Of a DNA stretch of 64,000 nucleotides, positions 54,251-63,263 are shown in pieces (the first letter of the stretch is position 1; every line of letters starts with the position of its first letter). The stretch is taken from positions 1-64,000 of the forward strand of contig NZ_JAUSKL010000089.1 of assembly GCF_030646925.1 (NCBI RefSeq), in the 5' to 3' direction. The notes under the pieces are model-generated. The model did not search any database and was not told the origin of the DNA. It saw only the letters and a list, made by a program, of their open reading frames with translations. Made by a program: the position numbers and the translations under genes. This DNA comes from Candidatus Binatus sp. GTDB taxonomy: Bacteria > Desulfobacterota > Binatia > Binatales > Binataceae.

Positions 54251-55716
54251 TGGTTGTGCACCGTGATCGCGGGGAAGCTGAAGGTCACCTTGGTACCGAC
54301 GCCGTCGGGATTGTTGGTCAGATCGATAGTGCCGCCGTGGCGTTCGACGATCGCTTTCGAGAGAAAAAGGCCGAGGCCGATTCCTTCGCGCTTGGTGGTG
54401 AAGAACGGTTCGAACACGTGATCGACGGCACCCGGCTCGATGCCTGCGCCGGTGTCGGAGAATGTTATCACCAGGCGGCCGTCGCCGCTCGCGAACGCGA
54501 TGCACATCGTGCCCCCGTCGGGCATCGCCTGAATCGCGTTGGCCACCACGTTGATGAAGCAGGTGCGGAGTTTCTCCGCGTCCACGTTGAGGACGGCGGC
54601 GACGTCGCGGCCTTCCTCGATCAGCTCGATGCCCTGGCTCTTCATCTTCGAGTCGGACAGGGCGACCACGCCGTCGATGAGCTGACGCACGTCGATCGGC
54701 GAGGGATGAATCTCGATCGGGCGGCCATAGTGCAGAAAGCTCTGCACCAGTTCGGAGAGGCGGCGCAGTTCATCCTTCATGATGACGAGCTGGCGCAGAA
54801 AGGCTTCGCGATCCTTGGGCGGCTGCGGCGCATATCGCGCGCGCAATTGATCGAGGGCAAGGCTGATGAAGTTCAGTGGATTCTTGATTTCATGCGCGAG
54901 GCCGCCGGCGAGTTGGCCGAGCGCGGTGAAGCGCTCGAGGCGGTTGAGTTCCTGCTCGCGTTCGCGCGCGCGGCGCAGTTGCCCGACCATGTCGTTGAAG
55001 CTGCGCGTGAGCAGCCCGATTTCATCGCGGCGATGCGCCTCCGGCACCGGCTCGAGACCGCGCGCGGCGAAATTCTGCGCGGCGTCAGCGACCGCGTGAA
55101 TCGGCTTCACGTAGCGATCGGCCAGGATGTAGGCAAAGACTAATCCGATCGTAAAAATCGCGAGCCCGATCATCAATTGGCGCGATCGATTCTCGCGGAG
55201 CGGCTGCGCGAAATCGCCAAAATTCGCCACCACCTGCACGTAGCCGAGCAGATGGTCCTCGACCTCGACCGGAATCAAATACACGGTCGTCTGCGGAGAG
55301 AGCGGACCGAGCTTGCTTGGCGGAATCGTGACCAGTTCGTCGGGATGCTTCAATTGCTCAGGCGACAGCCATTCGGCTTGCTTGGGATGCAGCGCCGCGC
55401 CGATCAGATGCGGGTTCGAGCTATTGAGGATCAGCGCCTGGCTCGACGCGATCGATACTTCGAGCCCGCGCGTGTGCAGGCTGCTGACGTAGTCGCGCAG
55501 CCGATCGCGGTCGATGTTGCCGACGGCGGTGAGTTCCTGGACGCTGATCTGAATCGCGCGCGCGAGGTCTTTGACCTTCTCCTGCGTGGTCGCGACGATT
55601 GCCTCCTGCGTGCCGAGGCTGACCCATAGCTCGGCGCCCAGCGTGAGGCCGAGCAGCGCGACCATCAGGACGATCAGCTTGGCTTTCAGATTGAGCGCGG
55701 GAAAGTATGATTCCAT
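54247..55716 (-). CDS. Membrane sensor histidine kinase, partner of the NtrC-type regulator
   Basis: 489 aa. TM1 (LIVLMVALLGLTLGAELWV, about 14-32), periplasmic sensor region (about 35-180), TM2 (LMIGLAIFTIGLVFAYILAD, about 182-202), HAMP (about 203-255), HisKA with phospho-acceptor His in GGLAHEIKNPLNF, then HATPase with NVVANAIQAMPDGG, DTGAGI and GIGLGLFLSKAIVERHGG. The periplasmic part has no recognised ligand fold. It overlaps the regulator gene by 4 bp, so the two form a dedicated two-component system. Confidence 0.94.
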   Translation of the reverse strand: MESYFPALNLKAKLIVLMVALLGLTLGAELWVSLGTQEAIVATTQEKVKDLARAIQISVQELTAVGNIDRDRLRDYVSSLHTRGLEVSIASSQALILNSSNPHLIGAALHPKQAEWLSPEQLKHPDELVTIPPSKLGPLSPQTTVYLIPVEVEDHLLGYVQVVANFGDFAQPLRENRSRQLMIGLAIFTIGLVFAYILADRYVKPIHAVADAAQNFAARGLEPVPEAHRRDEIGLLTRSFNDMVGQLRRAREREQELNRLERFTALGQLAGGLAHEIKNPLNFISLALDQLRARYAPQPPKDREAFLRQLVIMKDELRRLSELVQSFLHYGRPIEIHPSPIDVRQLIDGVVALSDSKMKSQGIELIEEGRDVAAVLNVDAEKLRTCFINVVANAIQAMPDGGTMCIAFASGDGRLVITFSDTGAGIEPGAVDHVFEPFFTTKREGIGLGLFLSKAIVERHGGTIDLTNNPDGVGTKVTFSFPAITVHNQ

Positions 55717-55805
55717 TCGAGTGTCACCGAGCAGCGAGGCTGCCGACCGCCGAATGTGCGAAGGCGTGTTCAGTGCGCCGAGCGCCCGTTCGGGGCGGCT
55801 GATTT

Positions 55806-55870
55806 ACTCGATTCGCTAGCTCGATTTGCTGGCTCGACTTGCTAACTCGATTTGCTAACTCGATTTGCTC
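55806..55870. repeat. 13-bp tandem repeat, five units
   Basis: Unit ACTCGATTTGCTA with minor variants, exactly 13 bp apart, five times. The dedA stop codon lies inside it and the kinase gene begins about 90 bp downstream. The unit length is not a multiple of three, so expansion would change the dedA C-terminus. Confidence 0.85.
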
Positions 55871-56475
55871 TCCTGGGACTTCGCGGGCTTCGCCGAGATT
55901 AGCATCCTGCTTGCGTAGATCGCGACGCATAGGACAATCACAACTACGATCAGGCGCTCGAAGCCGCCCAGGTACTTGACCACCATCTCGAGCTGCGCGC
56001 CGAACACATAGCCGAGCGTTACGACGATCGGAACCGAAATCAACGCGCCGATCAGGTCATAGATCAGAAACACCGTTGGACGAACGCCGAAAGATCCCGC
56101 CGACAGGTAGATCAATGCGCGCAGACCCGCCAGAAATCGCGCATAGAGAATAGCACGATGGCCGTGGCGCTGCATGAAGGCCTGGATGCGCTCGATCTGG
56201 ATCTTGCGGCCGGGGCGCTCGAGGCCGAAGTAGCGCACCAATCCGGTGCCGAAATGACGGCCCAAAAAGAACAGCGAATTGTCGCCGGCGACGACGCCAA
56301 AAAAGGAGACTAGAATCGTGAGCGGATATCGCGTCGTGCCGCGATGGACCAAATAGCCACCCGCGAGCAACGCGATATCCTCAGGAATCGGCAGACCCAA
56401 TCCGCACAGCAGCAAGATCACGAACAATCCGGCGTAGGTGAAGTGCTCGATGTAGGCGGAGACCAGTCCGACCAA
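55855..56475 (-). CDS. DedA-family membrane protein
   Basis: About 206 aa from a TTG at 56475 with GGGGGC upstream; the longer frame would run into the preceding gene. Polytopic inner-membrane protein (about five helices). The family signature GLPIPEDIALLAGGYLVHRG (with the acidic Glu-Asp pair), GDNSLFFLGRHFG and the re-entrant-loop RFLAGLRALIYLSAG are clear. DedA proteins work as lipid (undecaprenyl phosphate or phosphatidylethanolamine) flippases or support the proton-motive force. It starts two bases after the PCYCGC gene stop. Confidence 0.9.
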   Translation of the reverse strand: MVGLVSAYIEHFTYAGLFVILLLCGLGLPIPEDIALLAGGYLVHRGTTRYPLTILVSFFGVVAGDNSLFFLGRHFGTGLVRYFGLERPGRKIQIERIQAFMQRHGHRAILYARFLAGLRALIYLSAGSFGVRPTVFLIYDLIGALISVPIVVTLGYVFGAQLEMVVKYLGGFERLIVVVIVLCVAIYASRMLISAKPAKSQESKSS

Positions 56476-56477
56476 GC

Positions 56478-56894
56478 TCAGCCCCCAGCGTAGCGCGCGC
56501 GCAAGGTGTCGCGGATTTGGTCGACTGGCACGCCGCGCGCGGCCATCGCGTCGGCATCGTGGGCCTCGCCGACGCAGATCGCGCACTTGCTGCCGTGATC
56601 ATCGCGGAAGCAATCGAGGAGGTTCTTGTGTCCTTCCTGGTGATCGCACCCGCAGTAACAATGCATCTGGGCGAGCAGCGCGGGGTCGCGCTCGGCGACC
56701 TCGTAGGCTTGCCTCACATCGCCCTGGAAGCGCTTGGGGTCGAGCGTGACGCGTAACTGCTGTCCCGCGTTGTTCAAGGCATCGCCGGCACCTGTCGTCG
56801 ATTGACGATTGTGCAGCGAGCTATATCCGGCATACGCGATCGCGATGACTCCGACGACGCCTGCGCACAGCGCGATGATTTTCTTCTTGTTCAT
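56478..56894 (-). CDS. PCYCGC-motif protein, membrane-anchored
   Basis: 138 aa from the ATG at 56894 with GGGAG six bases upstream. An N-terminal hydrophobic segment (IIALCAGVVGVIAIAYAGY, about 6-24) is a signal or anchor. The family motif is visible as MHCYCGCDHQEGHKNLLDCF, followed by KCAICVGEAHDADAMAARG; clustered cysteines suggest metal or redox binding. Function of the family is unknown. It sits two bases upstream of dedA and probably shares its transcript. Confidence 0.85.
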   Translation of the reverse strand: MNKKKIIALCAGVVGVIAIAYAGYSSLHNRQSTTGAGDALNNAGQQLRVTLDPKRFQGDVRQAYEVAERDPALLAQMHCYCGCDHQEGHKNLLDCFRDDHGSKCAICVGEAHDADAMAARGVPVDQIRDTLRARYAGG

Positions 56895-56915
56895 CAACTG
56901 CTCCCAGCGTCGAAA

Positions 56916-57554
56916 TTATAGCATCTCGATGAATCTAAGGCTTTGCTGCTCGAAACTGTAGAGCGCGGCCGGCCGATGGGGTCCGCGGCGCGTATGCGGC
57001 AACTGTTTGAGGATGCCCATCGCGAGAATTCGGCGCCGGAAATTGCGGCGATCGAGTGGCCGGCCGAGCAACAGCGAATAGAGTTCCTCGAACTCGGCGA
57101 AGGTGAATTCACGCGGCAGCAACGCATACGCGATATTGCTGTACTCGAGCTTCGACTTGAGCCGCTTGACCGCGTACGCCGCCATCAGGGAGTGATCGTA
57201 CGCGAGTTGCGGCAAATCGCCGACTTCGTACCAGCGCCCGGTTTCATACTTGTCGCATGGCGCGCCGACCTGCTGCGAGGAGGGAATCAGCGCCATGTAC
57301 GCGACCGACACGACGTGCCCGCGCGGATCGCGCGACGGATCGCCAAAGGTGAATAGCTGCTCGAGGTAGGCGCTGTTAAGGCCGGTCGATTCGTGCAGCT
57401 CGCGGCGCGCGGCGCTATCGAGTAGTTCGCCGACGCGGACCAATCCGCCGGGAAACGCCCAGCGGCCGCGGCCGGGACCGCGCCGCAGTTCGACCAGGAA
57501 GGTTTGCAGGCGGCCATCCTTGATCGCGAACAGCACCGTATCGACGGCGACCAT
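56916..57554 (-). CDS. nrtR: NrtR-type Nudix transcriptional regulator of NAD metabolism
   Basis: 212 aa from the ATG at 57554; the frame continues upstream into nadA. N-terminal Nudix-like domain (about 1-140) with a degenerate Nudix box GGLVRVGELLDSAARRELHESTGL, in which Ser replaces the second Glu of the EE pair, as expected for ADP-ribose sensors that no longer hydrolyse. The C-terminal winged helix (about 150-205, REFTFAEFEELYSLLLGRPLDRRNFRRRILAMGIL) is typical of NrtR. It follows nadA by 59 bp on the same strand, supporting control of NAD synthesis. Confidence 0.87.
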   Translation of the reverse strand: MVAVDTVLFAIKDGRLQTFLVELRRGPGRGRWAFPGGLVRVGELLDSAARRELHESTGLNSAYLEQLFTFGDPSRDPRGHVVSVAYMALIPSSQQVGAPCDKYETGRWYEVGDLPQLAYDHSLMAAYAVKRLKSKLEYSNIAYALLPREFTFAEFEELYSLLLGRPLDRRNFRRRILAMGILKQLPHTRRGPHRPAALYSFEQQSLRFIEML

Positions 57555-57613
57555 CGGGCGCGCGAGTTTTTCACCGATTACGCCGCCGACGCCGTCGCGA
57601 GGTTGCAGCTCGA

Positions 57614-58648
57614 TCAGACGCTCAGCTCGAGCATCTTCTCCAGTGCGCGCTTTGCGCCCTCGCGAACTTCCTCGCTGAGTTCGATTTCGTAGCGCAGGTG
57701 CCTCAGCGAATCGAGCGTGCCCCCGAGCGTGATCATCTTCATGAAGCGGCATAGTTTGCAGGCCTTGTAGAAATGCTTGTCGGGAATTTCCATCAGGAGG
57801 CGATCGGAAAGCCCGCATTCGGTGACCACCAGGAATTTGTCGGCGCTGCTCGACTGCGCGTAGCGTACCATCGCGCTGGTCGAAAGCACCGCGTCGGCAA
57901 GCTCGAGCACGTCCTTGCGGCATTCAGGATGAGCCAGCACCTTGATTCCCGGAATCGCGCGTTTGACCTTGTTTACCTCTTCGGGCGTGATCTGATGATG
58001 AACGTAACAGTTACCATCCCATGAAATAATTCGCTTGCTGGTCTGGCCCTGGACGTAATTCGCGAGGTTCTGATCGGGCACGAACAGGATGTTGCGCGAA
58101 TCGATTCGCTCAACGATCTTGGCCGCGTTGGCCGACGTGCAGCACGCGTCGGAAAGGGCCTTCACGTCGGCGGTGCAGTTGACGTACGAGACAACTTTGA
58201 GATCGGGATAAATCCTGAGGAGTTCATCCTTGCGCTCGGCGAGCGCGTCGGCGGTGACGCTGTCGGCCAGCGAGCATCCGGCGCGCAAATCGGGCAGCAG
58301 CACTTTGCGATCGGGGTTGAAGACCTTGGCGGTCTCGGCCATGAAGTGCACGCCGCAAAACACGATCACGTCGGCGTCGCGAACGTCGCGAGCATTGCGC
58401 GCCAGTTCGAGCGAATCGCCGATGAAATCCGCGACCTCGAAAATTTCAGGCCGTTGATAGTTATGAGCCAGCATCACGGCGCGGCGCTCGGCCTTGAGAT
58501 GCTTGATCTCGGCGATCATATCGGCGTAATGCTCGCAAGCTTTCAGGCTGTAGGTGTCGTTGCCCAGCGCCGCAAGTTTTTCGTAGAGCGCGGCGCCGGT
58601 GATCGCGATTTGCGACGCTGAGTTCGGTGCGGTTTCCATTTCGTTCAC
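57614..58648 (-). CDS. nadA: Quinolinate synthase A
   Basis: 344 aa from the GTG at 58648, which has AGAGGTG six bases upstream; other in-frame starts lie at 58657 (GTG) and 58639 (ATG). 4Fe-4S enzyme that condenses iminoaspartate with dihydroxyacetone phosphate. Cluster and active-site segments: VFCGVHFMAETAK, NCTADVKALSDACCTSANA, AHPECRKDVLELAD and ECGLSDRL, with an extra CKLC near the end. AHNYQRPEIFEVADFIGDS matches the family. nadB and nadC are not in the window. A downstream nrtR suggests regulation by NAD status. Confidence 0.94.
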   Translation of the reverse strand: MNEMETAPNSASQIAITGAALYEKLAALGNDTYSLKACEHYADMIAEIKHLKAERRAVMLAHNYQRPEIFEVADFIGDSLELARNARDVRDADVIVFCGVHFMAETAKVFNPDRKVLLPDLRAGCSLADSVTADALAERKDELLRIYPDLKVVSYVNCTADVKALSDACCTSANAAKIVERIDSRNILFVPDQNLANYVQGQTSKRIISWDGNCYVHHQITPEEVNKVKRAIPGIKVLAHPECRKDVLELADAVLSTSAMVRYAQSSSADKFLVVTECGLSDRLLMEIPDKHFYKACKLCRFMKMITLGGTLDSLRHLRYEIELSEEVREGAKRALEKMLELSV

Positions 58649-58706
58649 GGTCGTCACCTCTTCGAATCAATCTGTGCACTGCGAAGCCAGTGAAATGAAA
58701 CTTTGC

Positions 58707-58717
58707 GTCAATTTGAC
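58707..58717. promoter_or_regulatory. Candidate NrtR operator upstream of nadA
   Basis: The palindrome GTCAATTTGAC lies 59 bp before the nadA start in the nadA / acyl-CoA dehydrogenase spacer. Location fits an NrtR site, but I cannot check it against known sites. Confidence 0.3.
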
Positions 58718-58894
58718 ACTTACTCTAAAGCGGAACGAAGCATCATGCAAGGGTCCGGTCGAACGCTCGGCTGGATCATCCTCATAGAGCGAATTTGCGC
58801 CGCGGATTGCCGGGCGCGCTGGCAATCGAGTTCGATGCTCTGATAAATGGCGCTGAGAAAAGAAGTTGGACGCAAAATCAAGGAAATTTGAGTG

Positions 58895-60043
58895 ATGGAT
58901 GAAGTATCCGATCGTGATGTGGTCGCGGCGGTTCGGCGATTTGTCGAGCGCGACGTAATTCCCGCCGCGTCCGAACTCGAGCATAACGACGAGTATCCGC
59001 ATCGGATGGTCGCCACGATGCGCGAGTTGGGTCTCTTCGGCGCGACGATTCCCGCCGAGTACGGCGGACTCGGGCTCAGCTTTCAGAGTTACGCGCAAGT
59101 GATGGAAGAATTGTCGCGCGGATGGATGAGCCTGGCCGGCGTGATCAACAGCCATCTGATCATGGCGCATGTGATCGCGAATCACGGCACCGAGGAGCAG
59201 CGCAAATATTTCCTGCCCGCGATGGCGAGCGGCGAAAAGCGCGGCGGCCTCGCGCTCACCGAACCGCACGCCGGCAGCGACGTGCAATCGATCCGCACCA
59301 CGGCGAAGCGCAGCGGCGACGACTACGTAGTGAACGGCAGTAAAATGTTCATCACCAACGCGCGTCACGGCACGATGCTCGCGGTCGCGGCGAAGACCAA
59401 TCCCGAGGCTCTGCCGGCCTACGCGGGAATCAGCATGTTCGCGGTCGAAAAAAGCGAGCGCGGCCCGACCGTCAGCCGCAATCTGAAAAAGCTCGGCTAC
59501 AAGGGAATCGACACCTGCGAAGTAATCTTCGATGAAGTTCCGGTGCCGGCCACGGCCCTGATCGGCGGCGTCGAAGGGCAGGGCTTCAAGCAGGTGATGA
59601 GCGCGCTGGAAGTCGGGCGCATCAACGTGGCGTCGCGCGCGGTCGGCGTCGCGCAGGCGGCGTTCGAGACGGCGATTCGGTACTCGCAGCAGCGGAGCGC
59701 GTTCGGCAAACCGATCTGCCAGCATCAGGCGGTGCAGTTGATGCTGGCGGACATGGGCACTCGAATCGAGGCGGCGCGGCTGTTGGTGGCGAACGCCGCG
59801 CGCAAGAAGGATGCGGGCGAGCGATGCGACGTCGAGGCGGGGATGGCGAAGCTGTTCGCGTCGGAGGCGTGCGCCAAAATTTCGCTCGACGCGATGCGCG
59901 TGCTCGGCGGCTACGGATTCATGGCGGAGTTCCCGGTCGAGCGATTTTATCGCGACGCGCCGCTGATGATGATCGGCGAGGGCACCAACGAAATTCAGGC
60001 GCTGGTGATCGCGCGCGGATTGCTGAGCCGGTATCCGGCGTAG
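58895..60043 (+). CDS. Acyl-CoA dehydrogenase
   Basis: 382 aa from the ATG at 58895 (a GTG stands directly before it). FAD enzyme introducing a 2,3 double bond into an acyl-CoA. GGLALTEPHAGSDVQSIRTTA (flavin/substrate loop), MFITNARHG, RINVASRAVGVAQAAFETAIRYSQQRSAFGKPI and MRVLGGYGFMAEFPVERFYRDA are diagnostic. The catalytic Glu is present in GEGTNEIQ. Specificity unknown; short or branched chains are plausible. It converges on the TetR-ligase-oxidase-hydrolase operon, with 51 bp between stops. Confidence 0.92.
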   Translation: MDEVSDRDVVAAVRRFVERDVIPAASELEHNDEYPHRMVATMRELGLFGATIPAEYGGLGLSFQSYAQVMEELSRGWMSLAGVINSHLIMAHVIANHGTEEQRKYFLPAMASGEKRGGLALTEPHAGSDVQSIRTTAKRSGDDYVVNGSKMFITNARHGTMLAVAAKTNPEALPAYAGISMFAVEKSERGPTVSRNLKKLGYKGIDTCEVIFDEVPVPATALIGGVEGQGFKQVMSALEVGRINVASRAVGVAQAAFETAIRYSQQRSAFGKPICQHQAVQLMLADMGTRIEAARLLVANAARKKDAGERCDVEAGMAKLFASEACAKISLDAMRVLGGYGFMAEFPVERFYRDAPLMMIGEGTNEIQALVIARGLLSRYPA

Positions 60044-60094
60044 AGGAACGATCGCGCGCGCGTCGTCGCCGACGCGATCATTCCACAGTGCTTG

Positions 60095-60826
60095 CTATCT
60101 GCCGATCGCGAGATCGTGCAGCGCCTGCGCGCATTCCGCGGGATGCGTGAACATCACTTCGTGCCCGCTCTTCAGGAACTTCAACGTCGGATTTTTGAGC
60201 CGGCTCGAAAAGTGCGGATGCCAATTCGGCGCGCCCGCCACCGGCGTTTGATCGTCTTCGCAAACCAGGTAGCTGCTCGGGATGCCGGTGTCGAAGTATG
60301 GTTTCATTGGCACCGGCGAGATCATCGGCGCGACCGGCTGCGGACATACCGCGGTCATCAGGTAATCGATCATCGCGGGCGCCATGTCGCTGGTGAGGCC
60401 TTTGAGAAACGCCTCGCCCATCGCTTCGAGCGGAATCGATCGGTCGGGGCGCGCGTTTGCGATTGCCGCGAGCGGTGAGTCGGCCGGATCGGCAAGCGGT
60501 TGTCCATCGAGCGCAACCAGCGCGGTGACCCATACGACGCGCTTGATGCGGTTCGGAATCTTTGCCGCGACGCCGGGAATCGTGAGGCCGCCGAGGCTGT
60601 GTCCGGCGAGCACGACGTTGTTCAGGTCGTGGCGCTCGATGAATTCAGCGACGCTCCTCACGCAGCCATCGAGCGTCACGGTGGCGCGATCGACCTGGCT
60701 CATCCCGTGGCCGGGCAAATCGACTGCATACGCGCGATCGCCGAGTTGCTGTAGCTGATTGATCACCGCAGCCCAGCACCATGCGCCGTGCCACGCGCCA
60801 TGAACGAGTACGAAAGTCTCTGCCAT
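60095..60826 (-). CDS. Alpha/beta hydrolase
   Basis: 243 aa, with a GGAGA ribosome site. Opening oxyanion segment FVLVHGAWHGAWCW (5-18), nucleophile elbow GHSLGG (Ser about 95), acid Asp in CEDDQTPV and catalytic His in SGHEVMFTHPAE. It belongs to the small esterase group related to salicylate-ester and hydroxynitrile hydrolases; no signal peptide. It is the last gene of the tetR operon, 51 bp after the diiron oxidase, so it may hydrolyse an ester or thioester in that pathway. Confidence 0.87.
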   Translation of the reverse strand: MAETFVLVHGAWHGAWCWAAVINQLQQLGDRAYAVDLPGHGMSQVDRATVTLDGCVRSVAEFIERHDLNNVVLAGHSLGGLTIPGVAAKIPNRIKRVVWVTALVALDGQPLADPADSPLAAIANARPDRSIPLEAMGEAFLKGLTSDMAPAMIDYLMTAVCPQPVAPMISPVPMKPYFDTGIPSSYLVCEDDQTPVAGAPNWHPHFSSRLKNPTLKFLKSGHEVMFTHPAECAQALHDLAIGR

Positions 60827-60877
60827 TTCAAATCTCCATCCTGGCTTCGTCGCCGCGAGCGATCGTTCAGTTCGTCC

Positions 60878-61579
60878 TTATGCCGCAGGCGGATCGATAT
60901 CCGACCACAGCCGCCGCATGAATTCGATGTGCGTCTCGACCGCCCACAGCGTTTCCGCCGCGGCGCTCTCGGGAATCGCACGAAAGATCGATCCCGCGCT
61001 CGAGTCGCCGTGCTCCTTATCGACCTGGACGTGGACGCTGAAGAACAGCAGCGCCTCGTCGGACATCTGGTAGTGACGCCGCAAGCCGTCGATCACCCGC
61101 ACGTACGCGTCGGGGTTGAAAAGCTCGGAGCCGAGGCTGATGCCCGCCAGCGTCACGAACCACGGCTTCGATTCGGCGAGCCAGTACATCCAGTGCACCA
61201 TCGCGGTGGCGTCGGCGCTCATCGTGGCGCCGAGCAGTTGGTTGCGCGGGATGCCGAGCGCCTCGCCGAATTCGAGGTAGAGCTCGGGATGCGACCTGCC
61301 GACGCCGGAGACGCGGCCCAACTCCTCTTCGATCAGATTTTCGACGATCGCCTTGCGCGCGGGGAAATTGTCGCACCTCGCGTAGATGAGGCCGAGGATA
61401 TTGGCGTTGTGCGCCTTGTTGCCGATGAATAGCTGTGTCGCCCAATGGCGCAACTGCGCGTTGGTCAATTCGCCGCGCTCGATCTTTTCAATCGTCGGAT
61501 GCGAGCGAAGGGTGCGATTGTTGCGCTCGAGCTTTTCAATCAGCGCCTTCAGTTGCCGCGTGCCTTTTTCAACATCCAT
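60878..61579 (-). CDS. Haem-oxygenase-like diiron oxidase (iron-containing redox enzyme family)
   Basis: 233 aa, AAGGAG site seven bases before the ATG. All-helical PqqC/TenA-like fold. Candidate metal ligands: Glu in IEEELGRVSG, His in SHPELYLEFG, and Glu/Asp/His in VQVDKEHGDSS, matching the 3-His/3-carboxylate pattern of the HDO superfamily. Members perform O2-dependent reactions such as decarboxylation, desaturation and N-oxygenation. It lies 25 bp downstream of the aryl-acid adenylating enzyme, so the substrate may be its acyl or aryl product. Confidence 0.83.
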   Translation of the reverse strand: MDVEKGTRQLKALIEKLERNNRTLRSHPTIEKIERGELTNAQLRHWATQLFIGNKAHNANILGLIYARCDNFPARKAIVENLIEEELGRVSGVGRSHPELYLEFGEALGIPRNQLLGATMSADATAMVHWMYWLAESKPWFVTLAGISLGSELFNPDAYVRVIDGLRRHYQMSDEALLFFSVHVQVDKEHGDSSAGSIFRAIPESAAAETLWAVETHIEFMRRLWSDIDPPAA

Positions 61580-61604
61580 GACCGTGCTCCTTCGCTGCGT
61601 ATCT

Positions 61605-63245
61605 TCACGCGGCCGAACGCTCGCGCGCCAACTTGCGCTCGATATCTGCGCGCAGTTCGGTCTTCTTGATTTTGCCGACGTTGGTCAGCGGTATCGCGCT
61701 CGTAATTTCGATTCGCTCCGGCCATTTGAAACGCGCGACGCCGCGAGCCGCCAGAAATTCGCGCATCGCCGCGAGATCGAATCCGCTTCCGTCGTGGAGC
61801 ATCACGTAGGCGCAAGCGCGCTCGCCGAGGACGGGATCGGGCATCGCGACCACGGCCGCGAGCTCGACCGCCGGATGCGCCAGCAGATGCGCCTCGATCT
61901 CCTCGGCGCTGATTTTCTCACCGCCGCGATTGATCAGATCCTTGATGCGTCCCTCGACAACTAAATTGCCCGACGGATGCAACCGCACGAGATCGCCGGT
62001 GCGATAAAATCCGTCGTCAGTGAACGCCTCGCGATTGCGCTCGGCCGCGCGGTAGTAGCCGCGAATCGTGTAAGGACCCCGGCACCAGAGTTCGCCGACG
62101 TCGCCTGCGGCCGCATCGCTGCCGTCGGGATTAACAATCCTTATTTCGTCGCCCGACGAGAGTGGCCGGCCCTGCATCGTGCACGCGATTTCGTCGGAAT
62201 CGTCGAGCCCGGTATAGCACACCAATCCTTCCGCCATGCCAAGAACTTGCTGAACGGCGAGATGCGGGAAAGCGCGCCTTAGACTTCGGGCCGTTGGCTC
62301 CTGGAGCCGTTGTCCGCCGACCGTAATCACGCGCAACGACGCCAGATCGGAACGCGACAAGTGCGGCAGGTCGAGTAAGGAAATCGCAAGTGTGGGCACG
62401 CACGGAAGATGCGTGATGCGTTCGCGGCGAATCGTTTCCGCGAGCTCGGCGGCGTTGGTCGATTGACTGAAAACGGCGGTCGCGCCAATCAGCAGCGCGC
62501 CCAGTAAGCCGGGAGCGGCGAGCGGAAAGTTGTGTTCGGCAGGCAACGCGATCAGCAGCCGCGATTCCGCATTCAGATCGCAAACGCGCGCCGCCTCGCG
62601 CGCATTGTACAGGTAGTCTGCATGAGTGCGCGGAATCAGCTTGGGCAATCCAGTGGTGCCGCCCGAGAGCAGGAACAGCGCGACGTCGAATGGATCGACA
62701 GATAGCTCAGCCTTTGAAGTTGCCGCGTTTGGCGCCGAGGTTCCGCGGAGATGAACGCATCCATCGGCAGGCACGGTCGAAAAGATCGATCGAACGTTCG
62801 GCAGCGCGGCCTTGAGATCGAGAGCGAGCGACGCGTAATCGAAGTCGCGATAGCGCGGCGCAATCGCGATCGCTTTTGCTTCCGAGAAAGACAGCAAGTA
62901 TTCAAGTTCACCGCGCCTGAACGCGGGCAGCGCCATCACCGGAATCGTGCCAATCGCGAGGCAGGCCAGCGTCAGTGATGCGAACTCGGCGCAATTCGGA
63001 AGCTGGATCACAATCCGATCGCCGCGCATGATGCCCGAATCCGACAGCAGTCGCGCGATCTGCTGCGTCTCTTCGAATAACTGCGCGTAGGTGAGGGCGC
63101 GCGAGGAATCCGTTACTGCAATTGAATCCGGCCACTGCCGCGCCGCCCCGAAGATCGCTTCGGCAATCGTTTCCCGGCGCCAGAATCCAGCGCGGATGTA
63201 GCGCTCAGAATAGTCAGGCGGAAATGGCGTGCATCCTTCGAGCAT
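61605..63245 (-). CDS. DhbE/EntE-like aryl-acid AMP ligase
   Basis: 546 aa, the length of 2,3-dihydroxybenzoate-AMP ligases. Adenylate-forming core: phosphate loop LSGGTTGLPKLIPRTH (about 196-211), A5 motif QQVLGMAEGLVCYTGLDDS, A7 YRTGDLV, A8 GRIKDLINRGGEKISAEEIE and A10 lysine in NVGKIKK. The pair His-Asn in PAEHNFPL corresponds to the EntE/DhbE residues that recognise aryl carboxylates. It probably activates a benzoate- or salicylate-like acid. No isochorismate or NRPS genes are nearby, so a siderophore role is not supported. The gene starts 18 bp after tetR. Confidence 0.86.
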   Translation of the reverse strand: MLEGCTPFPPDYSERYIRAGFWRRETIAEAIFGAARQWPDSIAVTDSSRALTYAQLFEETQQIARLLSDSGIMRGDRIVIQLPNCAEFASLTLACLAIGTIPVMALPAFRRGELEYLLSFSEAKAIAIAPRYRDFDYASLALDLKAALPNVRSIFSTVPADGCVHLRGTSAPNAATSKAELSVDPFDVALFLLSGGTTGLPKLIPRTHADYLYNAREAARVCDLNAESRLLIALPAEHNFPLAAPGLLGALLIGATAVFSQSTNAAELAETIRRERITHLPCVPTLAISLLDLPHLSRSDLASLRVITVGGQRLQEPTARSLRRAFPHLAVQQVLGMAEGLVCYTGLDDSDEIACTMQGRPLSSGDEIRIVNPDGSDAAAGDVGELWCRGPYTIRGYYRAAERNREAFTDDGFYRTGDLVRLHPSGNLVVEGRIKDLINRGGEKISAEEIEAHLLAHPAVELAAVVAMPDPVLGERACAYVMLHDGSGFDLAAMREFLAARGVARFKWPERIEITSAIPLTNVGKIKKTELRADIERKLARERSAA

Positions 63246-63263
63246 CGATCTCCCGGAGCAACG

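Noticed and set aside
61605-63245. AMP ligase considered as part of a catecholate siderophore cluster
   Set aside because: No entA/B/C/F-like, isochorismate or TonB-receptor genes are present in the window.
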